64,000 nt of DNA, from positions 40,231-104,230 of the forward strand of contig JAKFCX010000055.1 of NCBI GenBank assembly GCA_036676415.1, in the 5' to 3' direction. Below are positions 34,173-43,735 of the stretch, piece after piece (the stretch's first letter is position 1; each line of letters opens with the position of its first letter). The position numbers and the translations under genes were made by a program. This DNA is from JAEZDC01 sp036676415. Lineage in GTDB: Bacteria; Bacteroidota; Bacteroidia; Chitinophagales; Chitinophagaceae. The notes under the pieces were generated by a model. It saw nothing but the letters and a program-made list of their open reading frames with translations, made no database searches and was not told where the DNA came from.

Positions 34173-36395
34173 ATGAAATATTTCCTTGCTATACTTTTTC
34201 TTTTACTAGCTATTCAATTGGTAGCCCAGCAACCGATTAAAGGAAAAATATTATCCGATGGCAAACCTGTGATAGCAGCAACGGTAACTATTCAACCGAA
34301 AAAACAATCCATTATTACCGATTCTTCAGGTGCTTTTGAATTCCAGGCTACTACAGGAAAATATTTATTAAGGATATCGGCCTTGGGCTTTCAATCAGTA
34401 ACAAAAGAGGTTGTTGTAAAGAATGAACCAATTGAAATATTAATTGATATTACAGAAGATGAAAATGAACTAACCGAAGTTGTTGTAACAGGTACGATGA
34501 AAGAAGTTTCCAAAGCTTCAAGCCCTGTACCAGTAGAGGTATACACACCAAAGTTTTTTCAGAAGTCAGCTCCGGCAAATCTGTTCGAAGCAGTAAGCCA
34601 GGTAAATGGTGTAAAACCCCAATTGAATTGTAATATCTGCAACACCGGAGATATTCATATTAATGGAATGGAAGGCCCCTATACACAGGTATTGATCGAT
34701 GGAATGCCGATTGTTAGTGGCTTGGCAACTGTATACGGCCTGATGGGAATTCCACTATCAATGATAGAAAGAGTGGAGATCATTAAAGGCCCGGCAGCTT
34801 CTTTGTATGGTTCAGAAGCAATGGGAGGAACGATCAATGTGATCACAAAGAATGCAACGAAAGCACCGAAAATTATTGCCGACATCAACTATTCTTCCTG
34901 GAACGAAATGAACCTCGATGTTGGTATGAAGTTGAAACTGAAGAAAGCAAATGGGCTTATCGGGCTTAATTATTTTGCTTACAATGATCCTGGTGACAAT
35001 AACAAGGATGGCTTTGCAGATGTTACACTTCAAAATAGAGTGTCACTGTTCAACAAATGGAATTTTGAAAGAAAGAATAAGAAAATTTTCCAGGCTGGGG
35101 CAAGATTATACTATGAAGACCGTTGGGGTGGACAAATGAATTGGAACACCGGTTTTCGTGGTGGCGATAGTGTTTATGGAGAGAGTATCTATACAAAAAG
35201 AGCTGAGTTGTTTGGCACATACGAGTTGCCAACAAAAGAGCAATTCACTTTAAACTGGTCTGCAAACATGCACGATCAAAACTCCTATTATGGAACAACT
35301 GCTTACATGGCCCAGCAGCATATTGCTTTCCTTCAACTTCATTGGACAAAGCAAATAAATCATAAACATCATCTCCTGGCAGGAGTTGCACAGCGTTTTA
35401 CCTATTATGATGATAACACTACTGCAACAGCAAAACCCGAGAAAATATATTTACCCGGTTTGTTTGTACAAAACGAATGGAATATCAGCAGCAATAATAC
35501 ATTACTTACAGGAATACGATTAGATCATAACGCTGTTCATGGACTTGTTTTTAGTCCTCGATTAGCGCTAAAACTACAGGCGGCAACAAATCATACGTTT
35601 CGATTAAGTACTGGTACCGGCTTTCGTGTAGTGAACATTTTTACGGAAGATCATGCTGCGCTAACAGGTGCAAGAGATGTGGTGATTGCTGAAGATTTAA
35701 AACCGGAACGTTCATTTAATTCTATTCTTAACTGGCAATGGAATCTTCGTTCATCTAAAGGTTCCGGTTTTGTGGAAGCCAATATTTTTTACTCCTATTA
35801 TTTCAATAAGATCATTCCCGATTATGATACTGATCCTAACAAGATCATTTATCAGAATCTTTCTGGTCATGGTATAGGAAAAGGTATCTCAGTTAATGCA
35901 GACTGGACTCAATCGCACAACAACAAATTCAATTTTGGTATCAGCTATATGGATGTTTACCAGAAAAGAGACAATGGTTCAGGAAAACTGGTGAAGCAAC
36001 AACAGGTACAGGCACCAAAATGGAGTGGCACATTTTCATTCAGTAAAACATTTCCAAAACCATACATTGTGGTCGATGTTACCGGTAACTGGTATGGCCC
36101 AATGCGATTACCGATTTTACCCAATGATTATCGGCCGGAGTACTCACCATGGTTTTGTTTAGCCAATCTTCAGCTAACAAAAAAAACGATCAAGGGCTGG
36201 GAGTTTTATGGAGGAATAAAGAATCTGCTGAATTTTCTTCCGTCAAATCCTATTATGAGACCGGAAGATCCGTTTGATAAATATGCAAATGATCCAGTTA
36301 CAAATCCGAATGGTTACACATTTGATCCATCTTACAATTTTGCTCCACTGCAAGGAAGGAAAGTTTATCTGGGATTTAGATACCTGATCAAATAA
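34173..36395 (+). CDS. TonB-dependent receptor with carboxypeptidase-like N-domain and CNICNT plug motif
   Basis: 740 residues: signal peptide to about residue 19 (ending VAQQ), a CarboxypepD_reg-like beta-sandwich at about 20-105 (GKILSDGKPVIAATVTI, the usual Bacteroidota addition), TonB-box-like TEVVVTGTM, a plug to about 240 with GDIHINGMEGPYTQVLIDGMP and VERIEIIKGPAASLYGSEAMGG in part, and a barrel. Two cysteines at 153 and 156 in NCNICNT form a conserved-looking pair at the outer plug loop. No SusD partner follows, so it is not a glycan receptor. The DtxR-like palindrome at its start suggests metal or metallophore uptake. Transcribed alone; followed by idi on the other strand. Confidence 0.88.
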   Translation: MKYFLAILFLLLAIQLVAQQPIKGKILSDGKPVIAATVTIQPKKQSIITDSSGAFEFQATTGKYLLRISALGFQSVTKEVVVKNEPIEILIDITEDENELTEVVVTGTMKEVSKASSPVPVEVYTPKFFQKSAPANLFEAVSQVNGVKPQLNCNICNTGDIHINGMEGPYTQVLIDGMPIVSGLATVYGLMGIPLSMIERVEIIKGPAASLYGSEAMGGTINVITKNATKAPKIIADINYSSWNEMNLDVGMKLKLKKANGLIGLNYFAYNDPGDNNKDGFADVTLQNRVSLFNKWNFERKNKKIFQAGARLYYEDRWGGQMNWNTGFRGGDSVYGESIYTKRAELFGTYELPTKEQFTLNWSANMHDQNSYYGTTAYMAQQHIAFLQLHWTKQINHKHHLLAGVAQRFTYYDDNTTATAKPEKIYLPGLFVQNEWNISSNNTLLTGIRLDHNAVHGLVFSPRLALKLQAATNHTFRLSTGTGFRVVNIFTEDHAALTGARDVVIAEDLKPERSFNSILNWQWNLRSSKGSGFVEANIFYSYYFNKIIPDYDTDPNKIIYQNLSGHGIGKGISVNADWTQSHNNKFNFGISYMDVYQKRDNGSGKLVKQQQVQAPKWSGTFSFSKTFPKPYIVVDVTGNWYGPMRLPILPNDYRPEYSPWFCLANLQLTKKTIKGWEFYGGIKNLLNFLPSNPIMRPEDPFDKYANDPVTNPNGYTFDPSYNFAPLQGRKVYLGFRYLIK

Positions 36396-36428
36396 GTTGG
36401 TAGTGCAATTAAAAGAAAGGGAAACTGA

Positions 36429-36962
36429 TTAGCGGGAGAGTTGCCACCAATCATACACTTTAGGGAAGGCAATATGAAACCAGGCTGTGTATCTGGCTGG
36501 CTCATGCTGGAGTAATTGAAGAATTTCATCCATGGAAACAAAAGAAACATCTTTCACTTCTTCAGGATTTGGATGAATGGGATGATCGAAATAACCGACA
36601 TATACATGATCGAATTCATGCTCCGTCAGTCCATTCTCAAAAGAGGCTTTATAAGTAAAATCAAATACTTTTTTTATATCAGTAACAAATCCCAGTTCTT
36701 CCTGCAAACGACGTTGAGCGGCAAGTAATGTTTCCTCCCCTGGTCTTGGATGACTGCAACATGCATTGGTCCATAAACCGCCACTGTGATACTTGGTGAG
36801 TGCCCTTTGCTGTAACAGCATTTTATCGCCTGAATTGAAAATAAAAACACTGAAAGCACGATGCAATACTGCTTGCTCATGAGCCGCCATTTTTTCCATG
36901 GCACCGATTGGCTCATCGTTTTCATTCACCAATATTACTTCTTCAATGTTCAAGGTGTTCAC
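36429..36962 (-). CDS. idi: Isopentenyl-diphosphate delta-isomerase, type 1
   Basis: Interconverts IPP and DMAPP. 177 residues of Nudix fold with the catalytic cysteine in TNACCSHP (Cys68/69), the Nudix helix PGEETLLAAQRRLQEELGF near 74-92 and catalytic Glu116 in TEHEFDHVY, all as in E. coli Idi. The start is a GTG at 36962 that shares its G with the TAG stop of rfbA (TAGTG), so translation is coupled to the polysaccharide operon. Cotranscription with polysaccharide genes could link undecaprenyl carrier supply to glycan output, which is inference. Confidence 0.94.
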   Translation of the reverse strand: MNTLNIEEVILVNENDEPIGAMEKMAAHEQAVLHRAFSVFIFNSGDKMLLQQRALTKYHSGGLWTNACCSHPRPGEETLLAAQRRLQEELGFVTDIKKVFDFTYKASFENGLTEHEFDHVYVGYFDHPIHPNPEEVKDVSFVSMDEILQLLQHEPARYTAWFHIAFPKVYDWWQLSR

Positions 36963-37822
36963 TATAGTTTTATATTACGTAAGTATTGACCATAGCCGCT
37001 TTTCTCATATTTATCGGCCAGAACAAGCAGTTGCTTTTGATCAATAAAGCCCATACGAAAAGCAACCTCTTCTATGCAACCGATCTTCTGGCTTTGTCTT
37101 TTTTCAATTACCCTTACAAATTCTGAAGCATCGCTTAAAGAGTCAAAAGTTCCGGTATCAAGCCAGGCTGTACCACGACTCATTACTCCCACTTTCAGGT
37201 TTCCTTGTTCTAAATAAACCCTGTTTACATCTGTGATCTCATACTCGCCTCTTGCAGAAGGTTGAAGTGTTGCTGCTATTTTAACTACCGTATTATCATA
37301 AAAGTATAAGCCCGGTACAGCGAAGTTCGATTTGGGTTTGGCAGGCTTCTCTTCTATTGAAACAGCATTGTGATCATCATCAAAAGCAACTACACCATAC
37401 CGTTCAGGATCATTTACTTCGTAAGCAAATATGGCAGCACCTTCTATATTATTAAAAGAACGTACCAGTTCACTCAATCCTGCACCGTAAAAAATGTTAT
37501 CGCCCAGTATCAATGCTACTTTGTCACCATCAATAAAATCCTTACCTATTACAAAAGCCTGTGCAAGTCCGTTCGGAACAGATTGTACCGCATACTTGAA
37601 TGTGCAACCTATTTCAGATCCATCACCCAACAATCGCTGAAACTGTTCAGCATCTTCTGGTGTGGTAATGATGAGTATATCCCTGATATCGGCTAACATC
37701 AGTATAGAAAGCGGATAATAGATCATCGGCTTATCATACACCGGCATCAACTGCTTACTGATCGCTTTTGTAATTGGATACAATCTTGTGCCACTACCTC
37801 CTGCTAAAATGATTCCTTTCAT
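36962..37822 (-). CDS. rfbA: Glucose-1-phosphate thymidylyltransferase
   Basis: Makes dTDP-glucose, step one of dTDP-rhamnose synthesis. 286 residues with the nucleotidyltransferase signature GGSGTRLYPIT near 8-18, KQLMPVYDKPMIYYPLS near 25-41, GDNIFYG near 107-113 and EEKPAKPKSNFAVPG near 158-172. Overlaps rfbC by 4 bases upstream and idi by one base downstream. Confidence 0.97.
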   Translation of the reverse strand: MKGIILAGGSGTRLYPITKAISKQLMPVYDKPMIYYPLSILMLADIRDILIITTPEDAEQFQRLLGDGSEIGCTFKYAVQSVPNGLAQAFVIGKDFIDGDKVALILGDNIFYGAGLSELVRSFNNIEGAAIFAYEVNDPERYGVVAFDDDHNAVSIEEKPAKPKSNFAVPGLYFYDNTVVKIAATLQPSARGEYEITDVNRVYLEQGNLKVGVMSRGTAWLDTGTFDSLSDASEFVRVIEKRQSQKIGCIEEVAFRMGFIDQKQLLVLADKYEKSGYGQYLRNIKL

Positions 37823-38370
37823 AGTGATGCTTGTAATTGCTTGAATGTTGGATTGATTTGATCTTTCCCGGATAAAATTATGGATGCAGGATCGATTTTC
37901 CAGTCAATCTTCAGATCAGGATCATTATAAGCCAGGCCGCCTTCCGATTCTTTGTTGTACAGGTTATCGCATTTATAAAAAAAAGTAGCTGTCTCACTCA
38001 GCACCAGGAATCCATGAGCAAAACCTCTTGGAACAAACAGCTGAGTATCCGATGAATCAGATAATTCCAAGCTAAAACTTTCGCCAAATGTTGATGAGCC
38101 TTTCCTAAGATCTACTACTACGTCCAGCACTTTTCCTTCCAGCACCCGAACCAGTTTAGCCTGGGCATATGCTCCTTTTTGAAAATGCAATCCTCGTAGT
38201 ACACCATATTGAGACTTCGATTGATTATCCTGTACGAAGCCTATGTTCAACCCGGTTTGTTCTAAAAATTTCTGTTTATTAAAGCTCTCAAAGAAATAAC
38301 CACGCTCATCCCTAAACACCGTGTTGTGAATAATATAGCAATCCTTCAAAGGTGTTTGTTCTACTTTCAT
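37819..38370 (-). CDS. rfbC: dTDP-4-dehydrorhamnose 3,5-epimerase
   Basis: Step three of dTDP-rhamnose synthesis. With the ATG at 38370 it has 183 residues, the normal length; the frame is open 19 codons further up but that part overlaps rfbB. The catalytic His62 (GLHFQKG) and Tyr132 (FYKCDNLY) are present, along with the cupin core RDERGYFFESFN near 20-31. Stop overlaps the rfbA start by 4 bases. Confidence 0.96.
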   Translation of the reverse strand: MKVEQTPLKDCYIIHNTVFRDERGYFFESFNKQKFLEQTGLNIGFVQDNQSKSQYGVLRGLHFQKGAYAQAKLVRVLEGKVLDVVVDLRKGSSTFGESFSLELSDSSDTQLFVPRGFAHGFLVLSETATFFYKCDNLYNKESEGGLAYNDPDLKIDWKIDPASIILSGKDQINPTFKQLQASL

Positions 38371-38371
38371 A

Positions 38372-39427
38372 CTATCTGCCGGTATACATATTCTCGTAAT
38401 AAGATTGATAAGCACCTGATGTAACATTGTTCAGCCAGGCTGTGTTCTGAAGATACCAATCAATTGTTTCGCTTAATCCTTCTTCAAATGTAACAGTAGG
38501 TTTCCATCCCAGTTCCTTATTGATCTTTGTGGCATCAATGGCATATCGTCGGTCATGCCCCGGACGATCTTTTACATAAGTGATCAGTTGTTCACTGGTT
38601 CCTGCAGCATTTCCCAGCTTTTCATCCATGAGTTTACAAAGAAGTTTCACCAGGTCTATATTCTTCCATTCATTAAATCCACCAATATTATATGTCTCAT
38701 CTTTTGATCCTTTATGGAAAACAAGATCGATTGCTAAAGCATGATCCTTAACATACAACCAGTCTCTGGTGTACAATCCATCTCCATACACAGGAAGTGG
38801 CTTTTTATTTAAAATATTATTGATGAAAAGGGGAATTAGTTTTTCGGGAAAATGGTATGGACCATAATTATTAGAACAGTTCGTTATCACAGTTTTTAAA
38901 TGATAGGTTTCAGCATAGGCCCTCACAAAATGATCGGAAGATGCCTTGCTGGCAGAGTAAGGAGAATTGGGATCATACGGAGTTGATTCTGTAAACAAAC
39001 CGGTATCACCCAAAGCCCCATAGACCTCATCGGTTGAGATATGATAGAAGAGATGATTGTCATAATCATCTTTCCAAAACTTCTTTGCAGTATTTAATAA
39101 GTTAACGGTACCGATTACGTTGGTGTACACAAAATCAAGTGGCGAAAGAATAGAACGATCCACATGAGATTCTGCAGCAAGATGAATTACATCGGTAATT
39201 TCGTACTTGCTAAAAACCGCATCCAGTTTTTCTGCATCAAGAATATTCACTCGTTCGAAAAAATAATTTGGCAGCTGGTCAATGTCAGAAATATTCTCAA
39301 GATTACCTGCATAGGTGAGTGCATCCAGGTTAATGATCTTGTAGTCCGGATACTTATTCACAAATAGTCGTACTACATGAGATCCAATGAAGCCTGCACC
39401 GCCTGTAATTAAAATATTCTTATGCAT
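38372..39427 (-). CDS. rfbB: dTDP-glucose 4,6-dehydratase
   Basis: Step two of dTDP-rhamnose synthesis; NAD-dependent extended SDR of 351 residues. Rossmann motif GGAGFIGSH near 8-16, HLAAESHVDRS near 80-90, catalytic STDEVYG near 131-137 and YSASK near 157-161, all intact. Gene order rfbB-rfbC-rfbA (in transcription direction) without rfbD. Confidence 0.96.
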   Translation of the reverse strand: MHKNILITGGAGFIGSHVVRLFVNKYPDYKIINLDALTYAGNLENISDIDQLPNYFFERVNILDAEKLDAVFSKYEITDVIHLAAESHVDRSILSPLDFVYTNVIGTVNLLNTAKKFWKDDYDNHLFYHISTDEVYGALGDTGLFTESTPYDPNSPYSASKASSDHFVRAYAETYHLKTVITNCSNNYGPYHFPEKLIPLFINNILNKKPLPVYGDGLYTRDWLYVKDHALAIDLVFHKGSKDETYNIGGFNEWKNIDLVKLLCKLMDEKLGNAAGTSEQLITYVKDRPGHDRRYAIDATKINKELGWKPTVTFEEGLSETIDWYLQNTAWLNNVTSGAYQSYYENMYTGR

Positions 39428-39430
39428 ACC

Positions 39431-40612
39431 TTAACTATTATAACAATTGTATAAAGCTCTAAAACTATTGACTTCATTTTCCTTAGAAAATGATTGTGAA
39501 GCAAACTCCATTGCCTTTTCTCCCATTTCTGTTCTCAAAGACTTATTTTCTATTAACCTGATTACCGCCTTTGAAAATTCTTTTACATCGTGTCTCGCCA
39601 CCAGCAGTCCTGTTTCACCATCCAGCATTGTATCTCTAACACCACCAACATTTACTGCCACCACAGGTTTACCAGACAATTGCGCTTCTATTAACGACAT
39701 TGGCGTTCCTTCATTATGTGATGTCAATACAACAATGTCCAGGCCCGCTAATACATTCTGAATATTCTGTACCCATGAAGTAAATACTACCGGTGCTTCA
39801 TCATGAGGTGATTCGGTAAACCTGATTCGCTTGCTATTCAGCTCCTCCATCATCGAAGCTTTCTCTGATCCATCCCCTGCTACAAAAAACCGGATGTTGG
39901 CAGAAGAGTTTTTCAGTATTTCTTCCACTACTTCAATAAAGAAACCCATATTCTTCACTTCTACCAATCTGCCTAGAATCCCAATGCAAATGGTTTCTTC
40001 CGTTAACTTATAAGTTCTCCTGAAGGCCTGCTTATAGTGGGATTGCATCGACTGATCGATGTAATCAACACCTAGCGGTATTAATTTTACTTTACTGGGA
40101 TCATCAATTTTCAGGAACGACCTTAACTCCTGCTGTTGTGTTACACTGATGGCGATGATATGGTTGGTAGACCTTAACAAACCACGTTCGATGAATATTA
40201 AAGATGCAGAAAGCAGTTTATTAAAATAGGAATGAAACAGGTGACCATGAAATGTGTGCAGAATAAACGGCACCTTCGCTTTGCTGGCGGCACGTCTTCC
40301 GAAAACACCAACTTTTGCGCCATGTGTATGCACAATCTGCGGATTAAAAGAAGCGATGTAGTTTTTAATGAATCGATAGGAGAAATAATCTTTGAAAGGA
40401 TTTGGACTTCGGTACAAGGATTGAATCTTTACTAGCTTTAGTCCATTATATTTTTCTAACAGGTAAGATGGTTCTGTTTCGTCTTTTTCCTTATTGCCAT
40501 ATAGTATATGAATATCAAAATCGTTGCGCAGGTGGTATGCCAACGGAATAGTATCCAGTGCAGGACCACCTACAACAAGCCGGTTATGAATAATAAGTAG
40601 CCTTGGTTTCAT
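39431..40612 (-). CDS. Glycosyltransferase family 4
   Basis: A 393-residue GT-B enzyme. N-terminal acceptor domain with the glycine loop VVGGPALDTIPLAYHL near 13-28 and HTHGAKVGVFGRRAA near 94-108; C-terminal nucleotide-sugar domain with ILGRLVEVKN near 213-222 and the EX7E motif SHNEGTPMSLIEAQLSG near 300-316. Acts in assembly of the repeat unit on the cytoplasmic face; sugar specificity unknown. Placed directly between rfbB and fcl. Confidence 0.88.
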   Translation of the reverse strand: MKPRLLIIHNRLVVGGPALDTIPLAYHLRNDFDIHILYGNKEKDETEPSYLLEKYNGLKLVKIQSLYRSPNPFKDYFSYRFIKNYIASFNPQIVHTHGAKVGVFGRRAASKAKVPFILHTFHGHLFHSYFNKLLSASLIFIERGLLRSTNHIIAISVTQQQELRSFLKIDDPSKVKLIPLGVDYIDQSMQSHYKQAFRRTYKLTEETICIGILGRLVEVKNMGFFIEVVEEILKNSSANIRFFVAGDGSEKASMMEELNSKRIRFTESPHDEAPVVFTSWVQNIQNVLAGLDIVVLTSHNEGTPMSLIEAQLSGKPVVAVNVGGVRDTMLDGETGLLVARHDVKEFSKAVIRLIENKSLRTEMGEKAMEFASQSFSKENEVNSFRALYNCYNS

Positions 40613-40616
40613 TCAA

Positions 40617-41543
40617 TCAGAATCGATCTTTCACTTCTTCATAAACACTTCGAATACCTTCTTCCAGCGGTATCGAAGCTTTCCATCCTAATGCATTGAT
40701 GCGGGAAACGTCCATTAATTTTCGGGGTGTGCCGTCAGGCATGGATGGGTTAGTCGTAATCTCACCCTTATAGTTGATAATTTTCTTTATCAGGTTAGCT
40801 AATTCCAAAATTGTCACATCCTCACCCACTCCTACATTAATAATCTGTGGCTGACTATAATTATTGATAAGAAATAAACAGGCATCGGCCAAATCATCAA
40901 CATGCATAAACTCTCTTTTAGGTGTGCCTGTACCCCATACTTCTATAAAAGGAAGGTTATTCTTTTTTGCAGTGACTATTTTTTGCATCAATGCAGGAAA
41001 TACATGGCTTTTATCCAAATCATAGTTATCATTTGGCCCATATAAATTGGTTGGCATTGCACAAATAAAATCGCAACCATACTGCAATCGGTAATTTTCA
41101 CAAAGTTTGATGCCGGCAATCTTTGCAATAGCATATGGCTCATTTGTATATTCAAGCTGGCCGGTTAGTAATGATTCTTCTTTCAACGGTTGTGAAGCAA
41201 GTCTCGGGTATATGCAGGAAGATCCCAAAAAAAGCAATTTAGCTACACCATTTCTATATGCTGCATCTATAATATTAGCTTCCATCATGAGGTTATCATA
41301 GATGAATTCTGCTCGGAAAGTATTGTTGGCTTTTATGCCACCTACACGAGCCGCTGCCAGGAAAACATATTCGGGCTTTTCAATGGCAAAGAACTGTTGA
41401 ACCTGTTGTTGATTTCTCAGGTCAAGTTCAGCAGAAGTTCTTGTTACGATATTATTGTAGCCTTCCTTTTGAAATTTCCGCATTAAAGCACTACCAACCA
41501 TACCTCTATGTCCGGCTATCCATATCTTGGCTTTTTTATCCAT
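40617..41543 (-). CDS. fcl: GDP-L-fucose synthase
   Basis: Epimerises and reduces GDP-4-keto-6-deoxymannose to GDP-L-fucose with NADPH. 308 residues with GHRGMVGSALMR near 11-22, catalytic Ser in FLGSSCIYPR near 105-114, the YAIAK motif near 137-141 and the family segment PTNLYGPNDNYDLDKSHV near 164-181. Works on the product of gmd, which lies immediately upstream in the transcript with a 26-base gap. Confidence 0.96.
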   Translation of the reverse strand: MDKKAKIWIAGHRGMVGSALMRKFQKEGYNNIVTRTSAELDLRNQQQVQQFFAIEKPEYVFLAAARVGGIKANNTFRAEFIYDNLMMEANIIDAAYRNGVAKLLFLGSSCIYPRLASQPLKEESLLTGQLEYTNEPYAIAKIAGIKLCENYRLQYGCDFICAMPTNLYGPNDNYDLDKSHVFPALMQKIVTAKKNNLPFIEVWGTGTPKREFMHVDDLADACLFLINNYSQPQIINVGVGEDVTILELANLIKKIINYKGEITTNPSMPDGTPRKLMDVSRINALGWKASIPLEEGIRSVYEEVKDRF

Positions 41544-41569
41544 CCTTAAAACATTTTACCAGCTGAATT

Positions 41570-42679
41570 TTATTCGTATTGGTTTCTGACTAAAAAGCCT
41601 CTTTCTTTAAGAATTGTATCTTTTTTGAAAATACTTATATCAGCCGCAACCATTTCCTTTACCAGTTTTTCTAACGTATATTCAGGCTCCCATCCTAGTT
41701 TTTCACGTGCCTTGGTTGCATCTCCGATCAGTAATTCTACTTCAGTAGGTCTATAATACCTCGGATCCACTTTTACCACTGTTGTGCCCAAGGGTAACTG
41801 ACATTCTGAATTACATGCAACTATCTTCCCTACTTCTTCTTCTTTAGTACCACTAAACTCCACAACAATACCCACCTCATTAAAAGCCATTCTTACAAAT
41901 TCCCTGATCTCTGTTGTGATCCCTGTTGCAATTACAAAATCTTCCGGAACATCCTGCTGTAGTATACGATACATTGCCTCAACATAATCCTTTGCATGCC
42001 CCCAATCTCTTTTCGCATTCATATTTCCCAGGTAAAGTACATCCTGCAGGCCCAATGCAATTTTAGCTACAGCCCTGGTGATTTTCCGTGTTACAAATGT
42101 CTCGCCTCGTAAAGGTGACTCATGATTAAACAAGATACCGTTAGTAGCAAACATTCCGTAGGCTTCACGGTAATTTACAGTGATCCAGTATGCATACAAT
42201 TTAGCAACAGCGTATGGTGATCGTGGATAAAAAGGCGTAGACTCACTTTGCGGTACAGCCTGCACCAATCCATATAACTCTGACGTAGAAGCCTGGTAAA
42301 TTTTTGTTTTCTTAGTAAGACCTAGCAGCCTTACAGCTTCCAAAATCCTTAAAGTACCAATACCATCAGCATTGGCTGTATATTCAGGTGTTTCAAAACT
42401 TACATGAACATGGCTCATGGCAGCCAGGTTGTATATTTCATCAGGTTGCACTTCCTGGATAATACGGATCAGGTTGGTAGAATCTGTCAAATCACCATAA
42501 TGTAATACCAGATGCCTGTTTGGAATGTGCGGGTCTTCGTATAAGTGATCTATTCTTTCAGTATTAAAAAGAGAAGAACGTCTTTTAATACCATGAACTT
42601 CGTAACCTTTACTCAATAATAACTCAGCCAGGTAGGCACCGTCCTGTCCGGTGATGCCTGTTACCAGTGCTCTTTTCAT
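41570..42679 (-). CDS. gmd: GDP-mannose 4,6-dehydratase
   Basis: First step from GDP-mannose to GDP-L-fucose; NADP-dependent SDR of 369 residues. Motifs: TGITGQDGAYLAELL near 8-22, RRSSLFNTERIDHLY near 33-47, catalytic STSELYG near 131-137, YAVAK near 156-160 and NHESPLRGETFVTRKI near 185-200. Coupled with fcl; mannose activation genes (manA/B/C) are not in the window. Confidence 0.97.
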   Translation of the reverse strand: MKRALVTGITGQDGAYLAELLLSKGYEVHGIKRRSSLFNTERIDHLYEDPHIPNRHLVLHYGDLTDSTNLIRIIQEVQPDEIYNLAAMSHVHVSFETPEYTANADGIGTLRILEAVRLLGLTKKTKIYQASTSELYGLVQAVPQSESTPFYPRSPYAVAKLYAYWITVNYREAYGMFATNGILFNHESPLRGETFVTRKITRAVAKIALGLQDVLYLGNMNAKRDWGHAKDYVEAMYRILQQDVPEDFVIATGITTEIREFVRMAFNEVGIVVEFSGTKEEEVGKIVACNSECQLPLGTTVVKVDPRYYRPTEVELLIGDATKAREKLGWEPEYTLEKLVKEMVAADISIFKKDTILKERGFLVRNQYE

Positions 42680-42690
42680 TTTTACTTAAT

Positions 42691-43668
42691 TTAATGTTTT
42701 CCGTTTCCGTTTAAAATACTCTTCATCGTAATCTCAAGGCCTTCGTTCAAACTGAACCTTGGCTTAAACCCTGTCTGTTCCACATGAACAGAAGAAAATT
42801 GCGTAGTAGCACAGAATTTCTGAATTCTCACCGAACTAATGGGGTATTTCTTACCGGTGAGTTTTGATAACAAATCAAAAAAATATCCACCCATAATACC
42901 TATAGAATATGGTATTCGTAGTGGAATCGTTTTCTTTCCCAAAGCGATCTCTGCCTGTGCTACAAGTTCTTTCGTTGTAAGATCTGGTTTGTCTGCATAA
43001 TTAAAAAGATTATAACCCTGTAAGTCATTCTTAATACAATAACAGATAAAGGCAGATACATTCTCTACATAAGACATCGACTTTTTATTATTGCCTTTAC
43101 CAATCATCAGGAACTTGTTCGTCGCTATCTGGTGCAACAGGTTATACACATTGCCAATATTCCCTGGTCCGAAAACGACCGTAGGACGAATGATCACCAG
43201 GCTTCTTTCCTGTGGTTTTTCGTTATACCAGTTAATGAATATCTCCTCTGCCAGGTGTTTACTCTTGCCATAATGATTGTATGGATCTTTTGGAGAATGC
43301 TCTGTTGGATTTTGCTTGTTTAACCCATAAACCGCAACAGTACTCGTAAACAGGATTTTACGAATGCCTTTTTGTTCAGCCACATCAATAACGTTCCTCG
43401 CTCCATCCACATTCACATCATAATAGAGGCTAGTAGGCGTAACATTGTCTGCATGTTCAGCTGCCATATGAATCAGCCAGTCACTCATCTCCAGGGTCTC
43501 AGTTAAAGCCTCAACATTTCTGATATCAGCAACCCGGGAAATATTTTTATGCGCTTCCGAAACCTGCTTATCAATATTTGTTACTTTAAAATCATTCGCA
43601 AGTAGGTTGTCTAATAAATAGCTGCCTATGAAGCCTGATCCTCCTATCGTTGTCACGGATTTCACCAT
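42691..43668 (-). CDS. NAD-dependent sugar-nucleotide epimerase/dehydratase
   Basis: An extended SDR of 325 residues with the Rossmann motif GGSGFIGSYLL near 8-18, the acid-strand region TNIDKQ, MAAEHADN near 68-75, catalytic STVAVYG near 109-115 and YGKSK near 133-137. The TxxxK replaces the more usual YSASK but has tyrosine and lysine in place. The substrate cannot be assigned; closest in style to UDP-glucose/GalNAc 4-epimerase-like SDRs of polysaccharide clusters. Sits 11 bases upstream of gmd. Confidence 0.83.
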   Translation of the reverse strand: MVKSVTTIGGSGFIGSYLLDNLLANDFKVTNIDKQVSEAHKNISRVADIRNVEALTETLEMSDWLIHMAAEHADNVTPTSLYYDVNVDGARNVIDVAEQKGIRKILFTSTVAVYGLNKQNPTEHSPKDPYNHYGKSKHLAEEIFINWYNEKPQERSLVIIRPTVVFGPGNIGNVYNLLHQIATNKFLMIGKGNNKKSMSYVENVSAFICYCIKNDLQGYNLFNYADKPDLTTKELVAQAEIALGKKTIPLRIPYSIGIMGGYFFDLLSKLTGKKYPISSVRIQKFCATTQFSSVHVEQTGFKPRFSLNEGLEITMKSILNGNGKH

Positions 43669-43735
43669 AAATTATATTATTCTATTCATCATCTTAGCTG
43701 TGTAAAAATGGGGCTTTAGCACAAATACACCAAAC

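Noticed and set aside
38371..38427. 19-codon N-terminal extension of rfbC
   Set aside because: It lies inside rfbB and the ATG at 38370 gives the normal RfbC N-terminus and catalytic residue numbering.
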